The position numbers and the translations under genes are program-made. This document shows positions 1 through 11,508 of a DNA stretch of 64,000 nt, piece after piece. Under the pieces are notes generated by a model. It saw only the letters and a list, made by a program, of their open reading frames with translations. It was not told the DNA's origin and ran no database searches. Location of the stretch: contig OZ020252.1 of assembly GCA_963971285.1 (NCBI GenBank), forward strand, positions 8,159,662-8,223,661, read 5' to 3'. Origin of the DNA: Astropecten irregularis. Its lineage: Eukaryota > Echinodermata > Asteroidea > Paxillosida > Astropectinidae. Within the stretch, counting starts at the first letter, position 1; every line of letters begins with the position of its first letter.

Positions 1-295
1 ATTATGTGAGGCTAGCCCTCAATTTGACACGATATGACGATGTTACTTTTCCCATGAAGCTGGATAGGCCTATTGCCGTCATTAAGCACTAAGCGCTGAT
101 CTCTATATACACAAAGTATAGACAAACATCAATTTTGTATACAGAAAAACAAACCCGTTTGATCACTTATTAGTTTCTGTTCTGTTCTTTTTGTTCCGTG
201 TCATTGTTTTGTGTGATTGAGCCTCTTTTCATCATGGTCGAGGTCAGGTCCCGTGCCAACTATATTGACACTACGCACTACTAGTGCGTAGGGCA

Positions 296-372
296 CACTT
301 AAAGGTACAGTACAGGATTGGTAACAGTCATAGGCCTATACCCAAACAGAAATGTTCACAGATTAACGTATA
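296..372. repeat. Family B MITE fragment
   Basis: This starts with TTAAAGGTACAGTACAGG and a GATTGGTAAC segment, then continues into the shared A/B interior (AACAGAAATGTTCACAGATT). Only the terminal piece is present. Confidence 0.6.
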
Positions 373-591
373 GAAAAAGGCTTTCAAACGCATTGTTGTG
401 TGGATTAGTTCCGGGGGGATTTTTTTGGGGAGGCGGGGCATACTTATACTGATTTTTTAAACTTTGGTGCCAAAATGATCGAAGCACTTACCTAAAAGTT
501 AAAATTTATATAGTCATTATTTATGCATTAAGCAATAATCTGAAAGCACTTTCATCCCTATTACAGGTAACCTTTAAGTATACCAACTTAC

Positions 592-2439
592 CGGTTACGT
601 TAACTTTGAATGTGCACGTGCTTCCGTCATCTCTATCCGTACATAGGACTGTCGTCTCTCCCACGTTAAACCTATAGGACAAGGGAAATCAAAGCAAAGA
701 TCATCATAGCTGACCATTCTTGTGGTCACTTTCCAGACACATCAGTAGACCATGCTTGTTTGAACTCATGGTCGCCCCTCACAAAGTCTATGGGCCTTTA
801 TGAAACTAGGCTTGAGGCTAGGCTTGGGACTTATTTCACTACCGCCATTTGAGGCCCAGAAAATGAAACGAAGGGATTGGGTCACATGATGAAGCTGGGG
901 AAAGGCTCCAGCTTCGCCATGTATCTCAAGCCCTTCATTTCATTTAGGACACAAAATGGCAGTAGAAAAACAAATGCCAAGCCTAGCCTCAAGCCCCATT
1001 TCGTAAAGGCCATAATGTGATAGACGCACTCGCCGTACAGCGAGCGAGCGTCTATCACATGCGTTCGGATTTCCTGATTAATTATGCAAGCCAACCTAGC
1101 ACTGACCTCTAAGTTTTGACCAATCAACATCTTCGGCCTCCGTCACAATCCAGATGGTAATGTTCTCAAAACAGATCTGATTGGCTGGTGCGCCGCCTAC
1201 AATTTGCATACAATTTGCATGCTAGTATTTATGTATCACACGTTCATATGTATACTGTGGCACGGAGATCTCACCGGCCCAGGAAACATTCGGACTATTC
1301 GAGGCACTCATCACGACTTATTTGGTTCAAGTTCCCCACTTTTACGAGGGACTTGCATCTTTTCATGATACTCACATATCACCGGACTCGGGGTTGCACG
1401 TGTAGTTTGATGACTGGCCGCCCCATGTCACTACGGCTGTTGCCTGTCCGTTGTCCGTGTTCTGGGTTAGATCCCCCGGACAATTAGCGGCGTTGACTAT
1501 ACCAAACAAAAACAAAACACACGCCGATGACCAAATGCTTATTACCGCGGTTGAAACAACCAGTGCTGAGGTAATTTTATTATACCGTTTCAATTGGAAC
1601 CTTATCGTTGAAACAATTATTGAAATAACATCAGAATGAAGATTTTAGTTTCATTCACATAAACAAACATCCACCCATGCACCCAGTCTTGTTCTTTTTT
1701 CATACCTTTTTGTGGACTTTCCTAAATTTGTCCTCGTGTACTAAACATTTTGAATTCTGCAAACCCATGACTGTGTACTGTTTCTCATGCTGCAGCATTG
1801 CTCCGAGTATCGATTAAAATGATCCTTGGGATATAGTGGTATGTGCGTGGTTTCATGGCTTCTGACTGCCAAACGAACAAAGATAGTTGACTATTTTGGA
1901 CACTACCAACGTAGGGCTGGATAGCTCAGTTGATATAGAGCGCCTGTATGGTATTCAGGACGTCGATGGTTCGAATCCCGCTCCAGTCAATTTTTTTTTG
2001 TTCACTTTTAATTTTTTTTGTCCAGGATGGAATTTAGTTTGGTGAAAAAAGGTTTTGTTTTAATAGAGCCTATGAATGCGAGACAATTTCACAGCCCTGC
2101 TTAGCACAAAAATTTGCTAACCATGGAATGTCTGTCTTAATAAAAACAGGATTAACAGGCCAAGTTTTCATGTGTTGTGTATTTACTTGCGATTGTTCTT
2201 TGGCTGTCGTTTGCTGACCATGCATATCAAAATGGAATTTGTAATGGTGGTTTGTTTGATTGAGCAAGACATTTTGTGCTAAGCAATTTTTGCTGTGCTT
2301 GACAGCTCCATGAAATTGGCCCCAGTTCTGTTGAGCGTTTTCAAAACTGTGATAGCTTACCTGCAGCCACGACGCTAAGCATGACACAAAGTGTAATCTG
2401 AAGCAGACGACAGCAGCATCCCGCCTTTTCTCCAGCCAT
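592..2439 (-). CDS. HYR-domain secreted/membrane protein, 5' exons (partial)
   Basis: Three minus-strand exons join in phase: 2439-2361, 1496-1376 and 671-592, all with AG/GT borders (donors GTAAGC, GTGAGT, GTAAGT). The first encodes a 26-residue hydrophobic leader (MAGEKAGCC..VMLSVVAA), read as a signal peptide. The next two encode a complete hyalin repeat (HYR): an NCPGD start, a V-T-W strand, a PESGDMFNVGETTVLCT core and a CTFKVNV end, with paired cysteines. HYR domains have an immunoglobulin-like fold and occur in extracellular adhesion and recognition proteins. The last visible codon is split (phase 1), so the gene continues off the left edge. Its leader-plus-HYR layout matches the receptor starting at 26047 on the other strand, so it is probably a paralogue. 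Introns carry family H and C elements and a tRNA-like repeat. The gene model is well supported; the rest of the protein is unseen. Confidence 0.8.
792..1012. repeat. Family H MITE, copy 1
   Basis: A palindromic element of about 220 bp. Its ends GGGCCTTTATGAAACTAGG and the inverted CCCCATTTCGTAAAGGCC match, and inner arms such as GGCTTGAGGCTAGGCTTGG recur inverted. A second copy lies at 27915-28143. It has no coding capacity. It sits in intron 2 of the minus HYR gene. Confidence 0.75.
1826..1990 (+). repeat. tRNA-like repeat (SINE-like), copy 1
   Basis: The tRNA-like part (1915-1989) has an A-box (ATAGCTCAGTTG) and a perfect B-box (GGTTCGAATCC). It ends CTCCAGTCA before a T-run, which resembles a Pol III terminator. 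The sequence upstream (CTGACTGCCAAACGAACAAAG) is shared with the other copies, so this is a mobile repeat, not a tRNA gene. The anticodon loop is degenerate. Confidence 0.7.
2082..2323. repeat. Family C MITE, copy 1
   Basis: Related to the family ending in GGGGCCAATTTCATAGAG, with GCTTAGCAC next inward. Here the right end reads CATGAAATTGGCCCC and the left end is worn. The conserved interior holds CATATCAAAATGGAATTT and a CTTTGGCTGTCGTT segment. It lies in intron 1 of the minus HYR gene. Confidence 0.75.
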
Positions 2440-2490
2440 TTTCAGCATTGTAGTCTCTTTAGGAATCAATATATAGGCATATATACATTA

Positions 2491-2730
2491 TGCAAATGAG
2501 GCTTGCCCTTCACCGATGGAGATGAGCACTGGTACTCATGTTAATGCACATTACAAAATCGTGCGTTGGCTTAGGTGGGACTCGAACCTACTCGCCCTCC
2601 TGCAGTACTAGTGCAGATGGGTTCGAATCCCACCTGAGCCAGCGCATGATTTTATCATATATGCTTTAAAGAACACTGAGTATGCATGCAGTGCTCATCT
2701 ACGTTGGTGAAGGGCAAGCCTAATTTTGCA
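2491..2730. repeat. Family I fold-back element with tRNA-like arms, copy 1
   Basis: The ends TGCAAATGAGGCTTGCCC and GGGCAAGCCTAATTTTGCA are inverted. Further in, GATGAGCACTG pairs with CAGTGCTCATC. The centre is two inverted copies of a tRNA T-arm (GGGACTCGAACC near 2577-2590, GGTTCGAATCCC near 2620-2632), both ending in a GAGCCAGCGC-like arm. Copy 2 is at 32871. Confidence 0.75.
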
Positions 2731-3402
2731 TAATTCTGTCTCCCAACGAAAAATATAAGATAACAATGAAATTATATATTTTTATAAAAATAAAGAAATA
2801 GGGAAAGGGAATTGGGTTATTCATTGCGGTGGATACAGATAAGAGAAAAATGTGATCAAAGTCAGGTGATGTTGTGTTGCTGGTAGCGACGTTTTCGGCC
2901 GCTGGTATACTGCTGTCCTTCATCAGGGTTTTTATCTTGTTCCCAACTTTTTTTTTATCATTGATTAAACAAACTGAAATAAGGATACAAAATAATAATT
3001 AAAAAATAACTATATAAAAAAGTGAATAAAGTAAAAAAGATTCAAAAGATGGGGGACCTCACATGACAGTTTTGGTTTCCGTTTGAGAGTCAGCGCCACA
3101 TTTTTGTTTCATTTTCGATCGAGTATTTGGGAAAAGTTTTTTTTTTAACGTATATATCGCGCTTGATTTGACTTTTCGGGAAGCGAAACAGAATGTGTGG
3201 CTTTTATGCATTTGTGATATATTGTATTAGACCAATATTATAGGCCATTTTGAACTCCAGTTTAATTTCACGACGAAGCGTGGATTTCCTGTTAGGCCTA
3301 AAGTGATACATTTTACTCGATATGAGATGTACATGTATAGTTTTCTGTTAAAATGTATTTGTAACGTAAACGCCTGTTGTGATAAATGCGAACACAGCCC
3401 CA
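2731..3402. other. Gene-free AT-rich stretch
   Basis: No exon or recognisable repeat seen. There are A/T runs and one short open frame with no family resemblance. Confidence 0.5.
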
Positions 3403-3746
3403 TTAAAGGTAGTGTCATACTTTGGTAGCATACCGAAACAGAAATTTTCACATAACTTACAGGGTATCAAGATGGTGATGGTATGAACATACCGTTAAAA
3501 TTGTTCTGTCTGAAATGCTGTATTTATCCAGAAAGTCACACTAATGACCGAAAACAATTTTGAGCATTTAAAGATAAAAGATAACGGTGAACAGATTTAA
3601 ACAAAAATACTGTGGGAGTTTTTGACTGTTTTCTCAAAAAGTGGGCACCATTATGGGACTGAAATTTTCACAGATGACTGTTATTGTATCTTCCTTGATA
3701 ATTTTGCCCATGAATCTGCATTTCTTTGACAAAAACCAAAGTATGA
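3403..3746. repeat. Family A MITE (3' end worn)
   Basis: Family A is a dispersed 350-370 bp MITE with termini AGGTAGTATCATACTTTGGT flanked by TTAA, the target-site duplication typical of piggyBac-type transposases. This copy begins TTAAAGGTAGTGTCATACTTTGG and ends at ACCAAAGTATGA without the last bases. The interior includes GGGACTGAAATTTTCACAG and TATTTATCCAG. Confidence 0.8.
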
Positions 3747-3929
3747 GCATGGTTGCAGGACACAGGACATCTGTAATGGTTATACTTTTGAGACTTGCTT
3801 ATATTTAAGTTGGAAATATGATTTTGAAATGACCTCTTATAATAAAGGGAGTTTTATATATTTATACATGAGGGTCATCCCAACACTCACGATATGCCCC
3901 TCAAGTTATGGCAACCCCCGCTCATACCA

Positions 3930-4676
3930 GGGGTCAAATTCAAAGAGCTGCTTAAGCACAACATTTGCTTAAGCGTGAAAAGTCTTCCTTAGTTAAGATT
4001 ACCAACCAAATTTTCATGCGATGTTTACTGCTTTTGACTTGTATTCGACCATGATCGCTAACTTTGCTTTATTTACCAATTAAGGTTTTTCGTGCCACTA
4101 AGCAAATGTTGGTTCTTAAAGGTAGTATCATACTTTGGTTTTTGTCAAAGAAGTACATATTCATGGGCACAAATATTAAGGAAGATACAGTAACAGTCAT
4201 CTGTGAAAATTTCAGTCCCATACGGTGCCCACTTTTTGAGAAAATCGTGAAAAACGGCCGTAGTATTTCTTAAGTCTTTTCTCTTTTATTTTTGATATTT
4301 TAAAAGATCAAAAAGATTTTCGGTCGTTGTTTTACCAATTTCAGGATAAATACACCATTTCAGGCGGAAAAATTTCAACATTAGGTTTCAACCACCATCA
4401 TCTTCATACCCTGAAAGTTATACGTAAATCTGTGAACATTTCTGTTTTGGTCTCTTACCAAAGTATGATACTACATTTAAGCACAGAATTCGCTTAAGCG
4501 TGAACAGTCTTCCTTAATCAATTAAGATTACCAACCAAATTTCATGTGATGTTTACTGCTTTTGACTTGTATTCGATCATGATCGCTAACTTAGCTTTAT
4601 TTACCAATTGAGGTTTTTCGTGCTTAAGCAAATTTTGGTGCCACTAAGCAAATGTTGGTGCTTAAGCAGCTTCCTT
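3930..4676. repeat. Family C-like element, duplicated, with a family A MITE between copies
   Basis: About 160 bp (3960-4115: GCTTAAGCGTGA through ACCAACCAAATT to CACTAAGCAAATGTTGG) is repeated directly after the family A copy (4484-4670). The outer ends resemble family C (GGGGTCAAATTCAAAGAGC at the left, GCTTAAGCAGCT at the right). Confidence 0.65.
4116..4480. repeat. Family A MITE, near complete
   Basis: TTAA at 4116-4119 and 4477-4480 flank the element. The left end is AGGTAGTATCATACTTTGGT and the right end ACCAAAGTATGATACTACA, one base off. It is one of the better-preserved copies, 365 bp with both TTAA sites. Confidence 0.85.
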
Positions 4677-5173
4677 ATCGATAAAAGCGTTAGTCCCATG
4701 TCACACGAGGCATTTTACAGGCAATCAGTTCCAGGCAATCTTCAAGAAGAAATAACATTCATCTTTCAATCTTGATATAATTTCCTTGGGAATAGTGAAA
4801 AACTACGAGAAAAATGACCTTTGCACCGGCAAGATTTCCCTCTTGCATGCGGTGTAGTTGGTTGCCTCTAAGTTGCCTGTAAAAATTGCCTTGTGTGACA
4901 TAGGCCTAATGGTCAATGCGATATATGCAAGTGCTATTTAACACGGTAAACTCTCAATGATACTCTCTCCTCTAGTCCATCTGCATACTCCCATGAAATA
5001 ATACTTGCCGTTTATTTATTTTTCTTTCCCCGTGTGCTGTTCACATTCTCAAACAATTCGTACCAAGCTCGGCTTTAAGACGAAAAAGCATACCGGTTTT
5101 ACAATGTGTACGCACACATTTTGACGAAGATGTGATAAGTGAAGTATTATTTTTGTCGTATTTTCAACGACAC
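4677..5173. other. Gene-free stretch
   Basis: A possible worn palindrome (TGTCACACGAGGCATTTTACAGG near 4690, CCTGTAAAAATTGCC..TGTGACA near 4880) suggests one more MITE of about 210 bp. Nothing else seen. Confidence 0.4.
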
Positions 5174-5545
5174 TAAGGTAGTATCACACTTTGGTTTTTA
5201 TCAAAGAAATGCAGATTCATGGGCACAAATATCAAGCAAGATACAGTAACAGTCATCTGTGAAGATTTCAGTCCCATACGGTGCACACCTTTTGAAAATT
5301 CAGTGAAAAACGCCCACAGTATCAAACTAAACTTTTTCACCGTTATTTGTTTTTACTTTAATAGATCAAAATTGTTTTCGGTCATTTTTTTTTCTGGATA
5401 AAACCCCCCCCCAGCATTTCAGGCAGAAGTATTGTAACGGCATGTTTCTACCATTACCATCTTTACACCCTGTAAGTTATATGCAAATCTGTGAAGATTT
5501 CTGTTTCGGTATCCTACCGAAGTATGAAAATAGGCCTACCTTTAA
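5174..5545. repeat. Family A MITE
   Basis: Starts TAAGGTAGTATCACACTTTGG and ends ACCGAAGTATG..CCTTTAA. The insertion of TAGGCCTA close to the right end is odd, and the copy is diverged. Confidence 0.75.
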
Positions 5546-5999
5546 CAGATGTGCAGTAAGTTTGGCTCTTGAAACGAATGAGAAAATAAGTAGCAAGTGT
5601 CAAGTACACTATTGATGTTTTAAATCATTTTACACAACAAAAATAATTGAAAGTCCGATTGCTGTTGACACTACATGTATCTTATGAAATAAAAACGAAA
5701 GGGAAATACTCACCCAACACGCCACGTTTGAGGAAGGTGGAATATTAAAACATTTTGTTGTGCTATCAACTGTTCGAATGCCAGTAATTCGGACCTCCGA
5801 AATAATACTCTAAGTTTTGATACACTATTATATACACATCTGTTTCCTGGTTGACACAGATACATCATTATTAAAGGAAGAGTATTGTAAGTGCGGAATT
5901 GGTTAAGGAAATGACAACATTGTTTAGTCCTGCATGGGTCTAGAATTTCGCCCTACAAGGAACAACATGAATGTTTTGCCTCTAAAATACTTTCATAAT

Positions 6000-6555
6000 T
6001 ATACTTGTAAGTTATAGGTATATCTGTGAAGATTTCTGTCATTGGGTATGCTACCAAAGTATGATAGTATATACCTTTAATCACAATCGGTGCACGAAAA
6101 CACAAACCGGTATTTTGGTTGTTTTATCGAAAAAGTAAACACCGATTTTTATGAAATATTAAGATGTTATATAGTTTGGTGATTCATGTAATTCATTTGG
6201 GAACTTGACTATGACTGCATTTATGATTCTTTTTAAGAGACCAAAACAGAAATGTTCACAGATTTACGTATAACTTTCAGGGTATGAAGATGATGCTAGT
6301 AGAAACCCACTGTTAAAATTTGTCCGCCTGAAATTATGTATTTATCCAGAAATGAGTGAAACAACGACCGATATCTTTTAAAAGATCAAAAATAAAAGAG
6401 AAAAGACATAAGAAATACCGTTTTTCACTGTTTTCTAAAAAAGTGGGCACTGTATGGGACTGAAATTTTCACAGATGACTGTTACTGTATCTTCCTTTTT
6501 ATTTTTGCCCATGAATCTGTATTTCTTTGATAAAAACCAAAGTATGATACTACCT
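6000..6555. repeat. Family A fragments
   Basis: 6000-6081 is a right-end fragment (AAGTTATAGGTATATCTG to CTACCAAAGTATGATAG..CCTTTAA). 6232-6555 is an almost full copy lacking its left tip (starts AAGAGACCAAAACAG, ends ACCAAAGTATGATACTACCT). The 150 bp between them hold nothing recognisable. Confidence 0.7.
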
Positions 6556-7032
6556 ATGATACTAGTATGGATTTTTCCAACCCTAACTTCCTCATTTTAC
6601 ATGCATTTTATAGATGGTATCGATATTCCGTTGGAGCTATGGTCTTAAAGGTGCAGTTTAAAATAACTCAGCAGAACATAACAGTACGGGGCCTGCCATA
6701 ATGTTACTTTGTTCCCACTATACTTCACCTCACGGTCTCCAGTAGGCCCAGCCCTATAGCCTGGGCCTTGGCCACCAGTTTCTTGTCACGGTCAGGATTT
6801 GTGGGATGGAGATTGGGAGTCCTTCATGCCAATGCTTTCCCCAGGGTGGTGAATTTTGGTCATACAACATAGAGCCTGTTTGTTTATGGCGAATCCTGCG
6901 GATCCGGATCCGGATCCCGTTTTAGCGTACCCTACATAGGAGGTGGATCCCAAAATCAGGGATCCTTTGCATTAATCAAACAGGTCCATAGTTAGGATGT
7001 TATAACAGACAAAATAAAAGTCCAATCTTACC

Positions 7033-7391
7033 TTAAAGGTAATATCATCCTTTGGTAGGAAACTAAAACAGAAATGTTCACTTAAAGGATATAAAGATGG
7101 TACAAACATACTGTTAAAAAATTTCCGCCTGAAATGACGGTTAGTGTTATCCAGGAATGAGTAACAAAAAAAACCCCAGTTTTGATGCCGAGATCAAAAC
7201 CTCACAATTACAATTTCCTTACAATTTTGCGTAACAATTGCAATAGTTTTTCGCTGTTTTCTACTGTTTCTAATGATCAATTGAGCTGAAAATATTGCAA
7301 CACAGGTTGATTTTATTTCATAACAAATAAAATTGTGAGCAGATCGCCGCTGTTCTATGTCAACTTAACCAAAGTACGATACTACTTTTAA
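7033..7391. repeat. Diverged family A-type MITE
   Basis: TTAA at both ends and terminus AGGTAATATCATCCTTTGG. The interior differs from standard family A (CTCACAATTACAATTTCCTT, CAATAGTTTTTCGCTGTTTT) and matches the copy at 27280-27636, so this is a subfamily. Confidence 0.65.
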
Positions 7392-7693
7392 TTGGAAATA
7401 CATGTAGATAACGAATGATGTCTGTATCATCATAAAACAGTCGTAGATAAAACGGGAAGTCTATCCCTAAATATAAACTAGCAAGTAATTGGGGGAATTG
7501 TTGTCTTTTTAACAAGTTGCTATGAATTGTTTGTTTGTTTTATGAATCAGTTCCCTTTAGCCTTTCACAGGTTTAAATAATACCGGTAGTGTAGTGGGTT
7601 TTCCCACAATTTATGACCTTCGAAACTTCCGCAGACCCATGCTTTAAGCATATTAACACCGATAGCCATGCACTCAGTGGGTTCTTCAACTAT

Positions 7694-7860
7694 AGGCCTT
7701 ATTCATGGCGCATCCATCTTGTCACTTTCCTTGTATACCCTTCGGAAAAGATAACACAAATTAGTAAAACGAAAACGGGTGCCAGACTATTTTTGAATCC
7801 AAGCCTCGGTTTGATTGCACTGCTTCGAATGCATGATGGATGCACTATGAATAAGGCCTA
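7694..7860. repeat. Family W palindromic MITE, copy 1
   Basis: AGGCCTTATTCATGGCGCATCC at the left is inverted as GGATGCACTATGAATAAGGCC at the right. The interior (TTGAATCCAAGCCTCGGTTT) is shared with the copy at 44026-44185. About 167 bp. Confidence 0.7.
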
Positions 7861-8162
7861 TTGGCCCATTCAGTGACCGTCTCGATAACATTATTTGTAT
7901 AATTACACATAGAAAATGGAGGTACTTGACCAAACATGATTGCCAAGTTTGCTTTAAAATACACTATCCTATTCATTGTTCTTGTATACGAGAAAATGAG
8001 AAACAACAGCGGTTTGATTCTTCGTGCGGGTTTTTTTGTTTTGTGAAAATCTCCTTATTGTCTTAATGAAATATGTTTTCTGCCCTCGAAATGTTTCCAT
8101 ATTCCGGAATAGCAAATGAAAATCATTTCTGTTTCAGATTTTGCTTTCGGGGCGACAGCCCC

Positions 8163-8484
8163 TTAAATGTACATTGTATAATACATGATTTGTAAAGGTC
8201 ACAGAACAGCACCCACACTTTGTCTGATCCAGCATGTACATGAAATGATAAACCTGTGAAAATTTGAGCTAAATCGGGTCATTCGAGTAAATCTTTCTTT
8301 AAAAACATGAAGAATGGTTTTGATCTTACCCTGCAGATCCAAACTGTTTCGGTCTTTGTTTTACTAATTTCTGGATAAATATCTAAGTTTCTACAAGCAC
8401 AATTTTCATACCCTGAAAGTTATACGTACATTTCTGTGAACATTTCTGTTTGGGTATGTTACCAATCTTGCACTGTACCTTTAA
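8163..8484. repeat. Family B MITE
   Basis: Family B carries GATTGGTAA near its ends instead of the ACTTTGGT of family A, and is also flanked by TTAA. Here TTAA is at 8163-8166 and 8481-8484. The interior has AAACCTGTGAAAATTTGAGCT and ends ACCAATCTTGCACTGTACC. Confidence 0.75.
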
Positions 8485-8579
8485 GGGCTCCGTCGGAAAT
8501 ACATGTACAAAAAATACACACCCAATAACTGAAAACAAACAAACAAAACAAACAAACAACAACTAAGCCCAAAAAAGGG

Positions 8580-8813
8580 CGTTTACGAAACGGAGGCTTT
8601 GGCTCAGGCTCAGGCTCAAGCACTCACATCCATAGGCTGAAAGTATAGGTTGTGGTTTGCCATTGAAGCTGAAGCTCTGTTTCCCTTATCAAACCAGAGA
8701 ATCTACTTCCGAACCGCAGCCAAAAGCCCCGATTTTGATACCCGTCATTTTAGAATGGATTCATGAAATGAAGCCGGAGCCTGAGACGGAGGCTGAGTTT
8801 CGTAAACCCACAT
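8580..8813. repeat. Family G MITE with GGCTCA/GGCTCC arms, copy 1
   Basis: The inverted arms are made of hexamers (GGCTCAGGCTCAGGCTC left, GAGCCTGAGACGGAGGC right). The interior AAGCTGAAGCTCTGTTT and GAGAATCTACTTCCGAA is shared with copies at 22572, 41640 and 54549. The outer tip GGCGTTTACGAAAC matches GTTTCGTAAACCC. Confidence 0.75.
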
Positions 8814-9530
8814 ACACTGCTTTTTTTCCCTTTTTTTTTGGGGGGGGGGGAAATGAAATTCCTCTTTCGTTTTTTTAACGGGATTGCTACTTCAAAACCA
8901 CTGTGAACTTCCTCTCACTCGACATCTGTTGTTCAAAGTTCAATCTGTATGAAAGCATATACCAAATGAATTTATGCAAAATGGAGGCCATACGAATTAG
9001 ATTGGTTAACACCCTGTATTAACATCATGGAGGAAGTTATAGACTTCAAATTCAAGTTCAGATCGCGATGGTTATGTATACAAATCAATTACATGTCATA
9101 TACGTGTACATTATAGGCCTATGTCATTGAAGACGTTTATTGTATTTTTTGTTTCCACAAAACAACAACTGCACTGAATAATAAAATAGGCCAGAATCCT
9201 CAGTGTATTTTGTTTGAAGTTAACTTCATTCATTTTAAAACGGCATAAAGTCTTAAACTGAAATCACAATGTATATAGCCTTTCTTCGAGGCCCTCTTAG
9301 GTCATTTTCAATGCCCTCTTGGCTTCGATGCGACGCTGCCCATCCGGGTTTTTCCAGATGACATCACATTAATTCGCTCATAAATATGGAAATTCTAATT
9401 AGCATACAAACCAGAAAACCTGTTGTTAACTCTGAAACAGTGTGAGGAAGTGGGTAATATCACAGGTAACTTAAAACAGTTGCTTTTTTGGCACATGTTC
9501 AAGACATAATATTCCTATTGCAGAGACCCT
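8814..9530. other. Gene-free stretch
   Basis: No exon, RNA gene or family member recognised. It contains T and G homopolymer runs at 8820-8850. Confidence 0.45.
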
Positions 9531-9672
9531 TTAATGGACTGTTATGTAGCTAGCGGCAAAGCGATTGGAGTCGAAGACTACACGCGCAAGTGCATAGTCT
9601 TTGGTTCAAGTCGCTTTGTTGCTATTAAACCCATGGAGGAAGGAAATACCTAAATTTGTAACAGTCCATTAA
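9531..9672. repeat. Palindromic MITE with TTAA ends
   Basis: The ends TTAATGGACTGTTA and TAACAGTCCATTAA are exact inverted repeats, and inner arms GGCAAAGCGATTGGAGTC and CAAGTCGCTTTGTTGC pair partly. Its 142 bp could fold almost completely. The TTAA ends fit a piggyBac-like origin. Confidence 0.7.
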
Positions 9673-9760
9673 TCTCGACGAAGGGCTACCAAGTGATCAC
9701 TGCACCATGTGGCTCACGTGAAAGATGGAATAATTATTCCTTAAATTCGATGGAATACAT

Positions 9761-10004
9761 GGGCCAATTTCATAAAACTATTAAGCACAAACATTTGCTA
9801 AGCATGACATTTCTGTCTTAGTAAACAACCAAATTGTTTATTAACAACCAAATGTCCGTGTGTTGTGTATCACTCGTTGGATGTTGTTCTCGCGCTGACC
9901 ATGAATATCAAATGGAATTTTCAATGGTTTGTTTGTTTTATTGGGCTAGCTAATTTTGTGCTAAGCAATTTTTTTGTGCTAAGCAGCTCTATGAAATTGG
10001 CCTC
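9761..10004. repeat. Family C MITE
   Basis: Starts GGGCCAATTTCATAAAACT and ends AGCTCTATGAAATTGGCC, with the family interior (TGAATATCAAATGGAATTTTC). Confidence 0.8.
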
Positions 10005-10210
10005 GGGGTTATGAATTGAAATACGATCTTATCACTCACTTGGCATCACCCATCACATAACTACACAAAATTTGTTTGACAAGAAAGTGATGTTGTTTCC
10101 AGTGAAACTCTCTTTTCATATTCCCCTTGGGAAAAATCATTATGATCCTGTAAATCATTTCTTCCTTTTATACCATCTTTATTTTCAGAGTCTGTTGGAC
10201 ATTCCTTTGC

Positions 10211-10579
10211 TTAAAGGTAGTATCATACTTTGGTAAGAATCGAAAACAGAAATGTTCACAGATTTACGTATAACTTACAGGGTATGAAGATGGTGGTGGT
10301 AGAAACATACCGTAAAACATTTTTCTGCCTGAAATGCTGTATTTATCCAGAAATTAGTCAAACAACGACCGAAAATCTTTTTGATCTTTTAAAAGATCAA
10401 AAATAAAAGAGAAAAGACTTAGAAATACTGTGGCTGTTTTTCACTGTTTTCTCAAAAAATGCATGGGCACCGTATGGGACTGAAATTTTCACAGATGACT
10501 GTTACTGTATCTGTCTTGATATTTTTGCCCACGGATCTGTATTTCTTTGATAAAAACCAAAGTATGATACTACCTTTAA
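10211..10579. repeat. Family A MITE, complete
   Basis: TTAA at 10211-10214 and 10576-10579. AGGTAGTATCATACTTTGGT at the left is inverted exactly at the right. The best reference copy of the family in the window, 369 bp with both TTAA sites. Confidence 0.9.
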
Positions 10580-11033
10580 TCGTCATTATATACTAACGAC
10601 GAGACATCATTCTATAATTATTATCACAGGCACACGCATGCTAACAACAATAACGACTTAAATATGAAAATAAACAATGTTCTTTTAGAGGCCTACGGTA
10701 TGCCATTTACCTTTACAGACCTATAAATTGTTAATATTCTCTCACGATGGCAACATGGCTTACCCTGGTTTTCGGTTTACTATCGAATTGAAAAACAAAA
10801 TCCGTCACGGTCAATAGCTGGCACTGATTCGAGAATGTGACCCAGACTCCTCACATGATAATAAATACTGAAACAAATACTGGAATACATGTATATCGCT
10901 TGTAAGGTACCAGACTATAGACTGAGGATAAGTTCCCTGGCTTCTATTTCATTTTATTGTTTACGTGCGGCTGGCGGTTGAATATAATTTTACATCAGCT
11001 TGTGGTTAATCTGGTTCGTGAAATATGAGCACT

Positions 11034-11173
11034 GGGTGAAATTCACGAAGCCCTACGATCGATCGTAACTCGAGTTACGAAGGATAACCCAATGTGTCCT
11101 ACGAAGAGCGGCAATACATCATAAGTCCTACGATTGATAGTAAGTTACGATGAGTTTGGTGAAATCGACCCCT
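11034..11173. repeat. Family D MITE, copy 1
   Basis: Arms CACGAAGCCCTACGATCG and CGATGAGTTTGGTGAAATCG bound a palindromic interior (GTAACTCGAGTTACGAAGG). Other copies are at 18092, 38151 and 38740. It abuts a family C copy with no spacer. Confidence 0.75.
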
Positions 11174-11415
11174 GGGGCCAATTTCATAGAGCTGCTTAGC
11201 ACACGAAAATTGCTTAGCACAACAATAGCTTACCCAATAAAACAAACCACCATTGAAAATTCCATTTGATATTCATGGTCAGCGAACAACAGCCAAAGAC
11301 CAATTGCAAGTGATACACGACACATGGAAATTTGGTTGTTAATCCTGTTTTTACTAAGACAGAAATGTCATGCTTGGCGAATTTTTGTGCTAAGCAGCTC
11401 TATGAAATTGGCCCC
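11174..11415. repeat. Family C MITE, near complete
   Basis: GGGGCCAATTTCATAGAGC at the left and its inverse GCTCTATGAAATTGGCCCC at the right. 242 bp, the cleanest family C copy here. It lies 94 bp downstream of the stop of the 11509-12981 gene. Confidence 0.85.
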
Positions 11416-11508
11416 AGGTCATTGAAAGTTGGCCAATCCATGGTTATATTTTCCCCTGAGGGTCACTTGAGTTTTTGATGCAACATTTTCTCAATCTCTC
11501 GGTTCTTT

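Noticed and set aside
1915-1989. Functional tRNA gene
   Set aside because: The same sequence with the same flanks recurs several times, stems have mismatches and the anticodon loop lacks U33.
10747-10790. Plus-strand MATWLTLVFGLLS start resembling another signal-peptide exon
   Set aside because: No splice donor before the stop and no matching downstream HYR exon.
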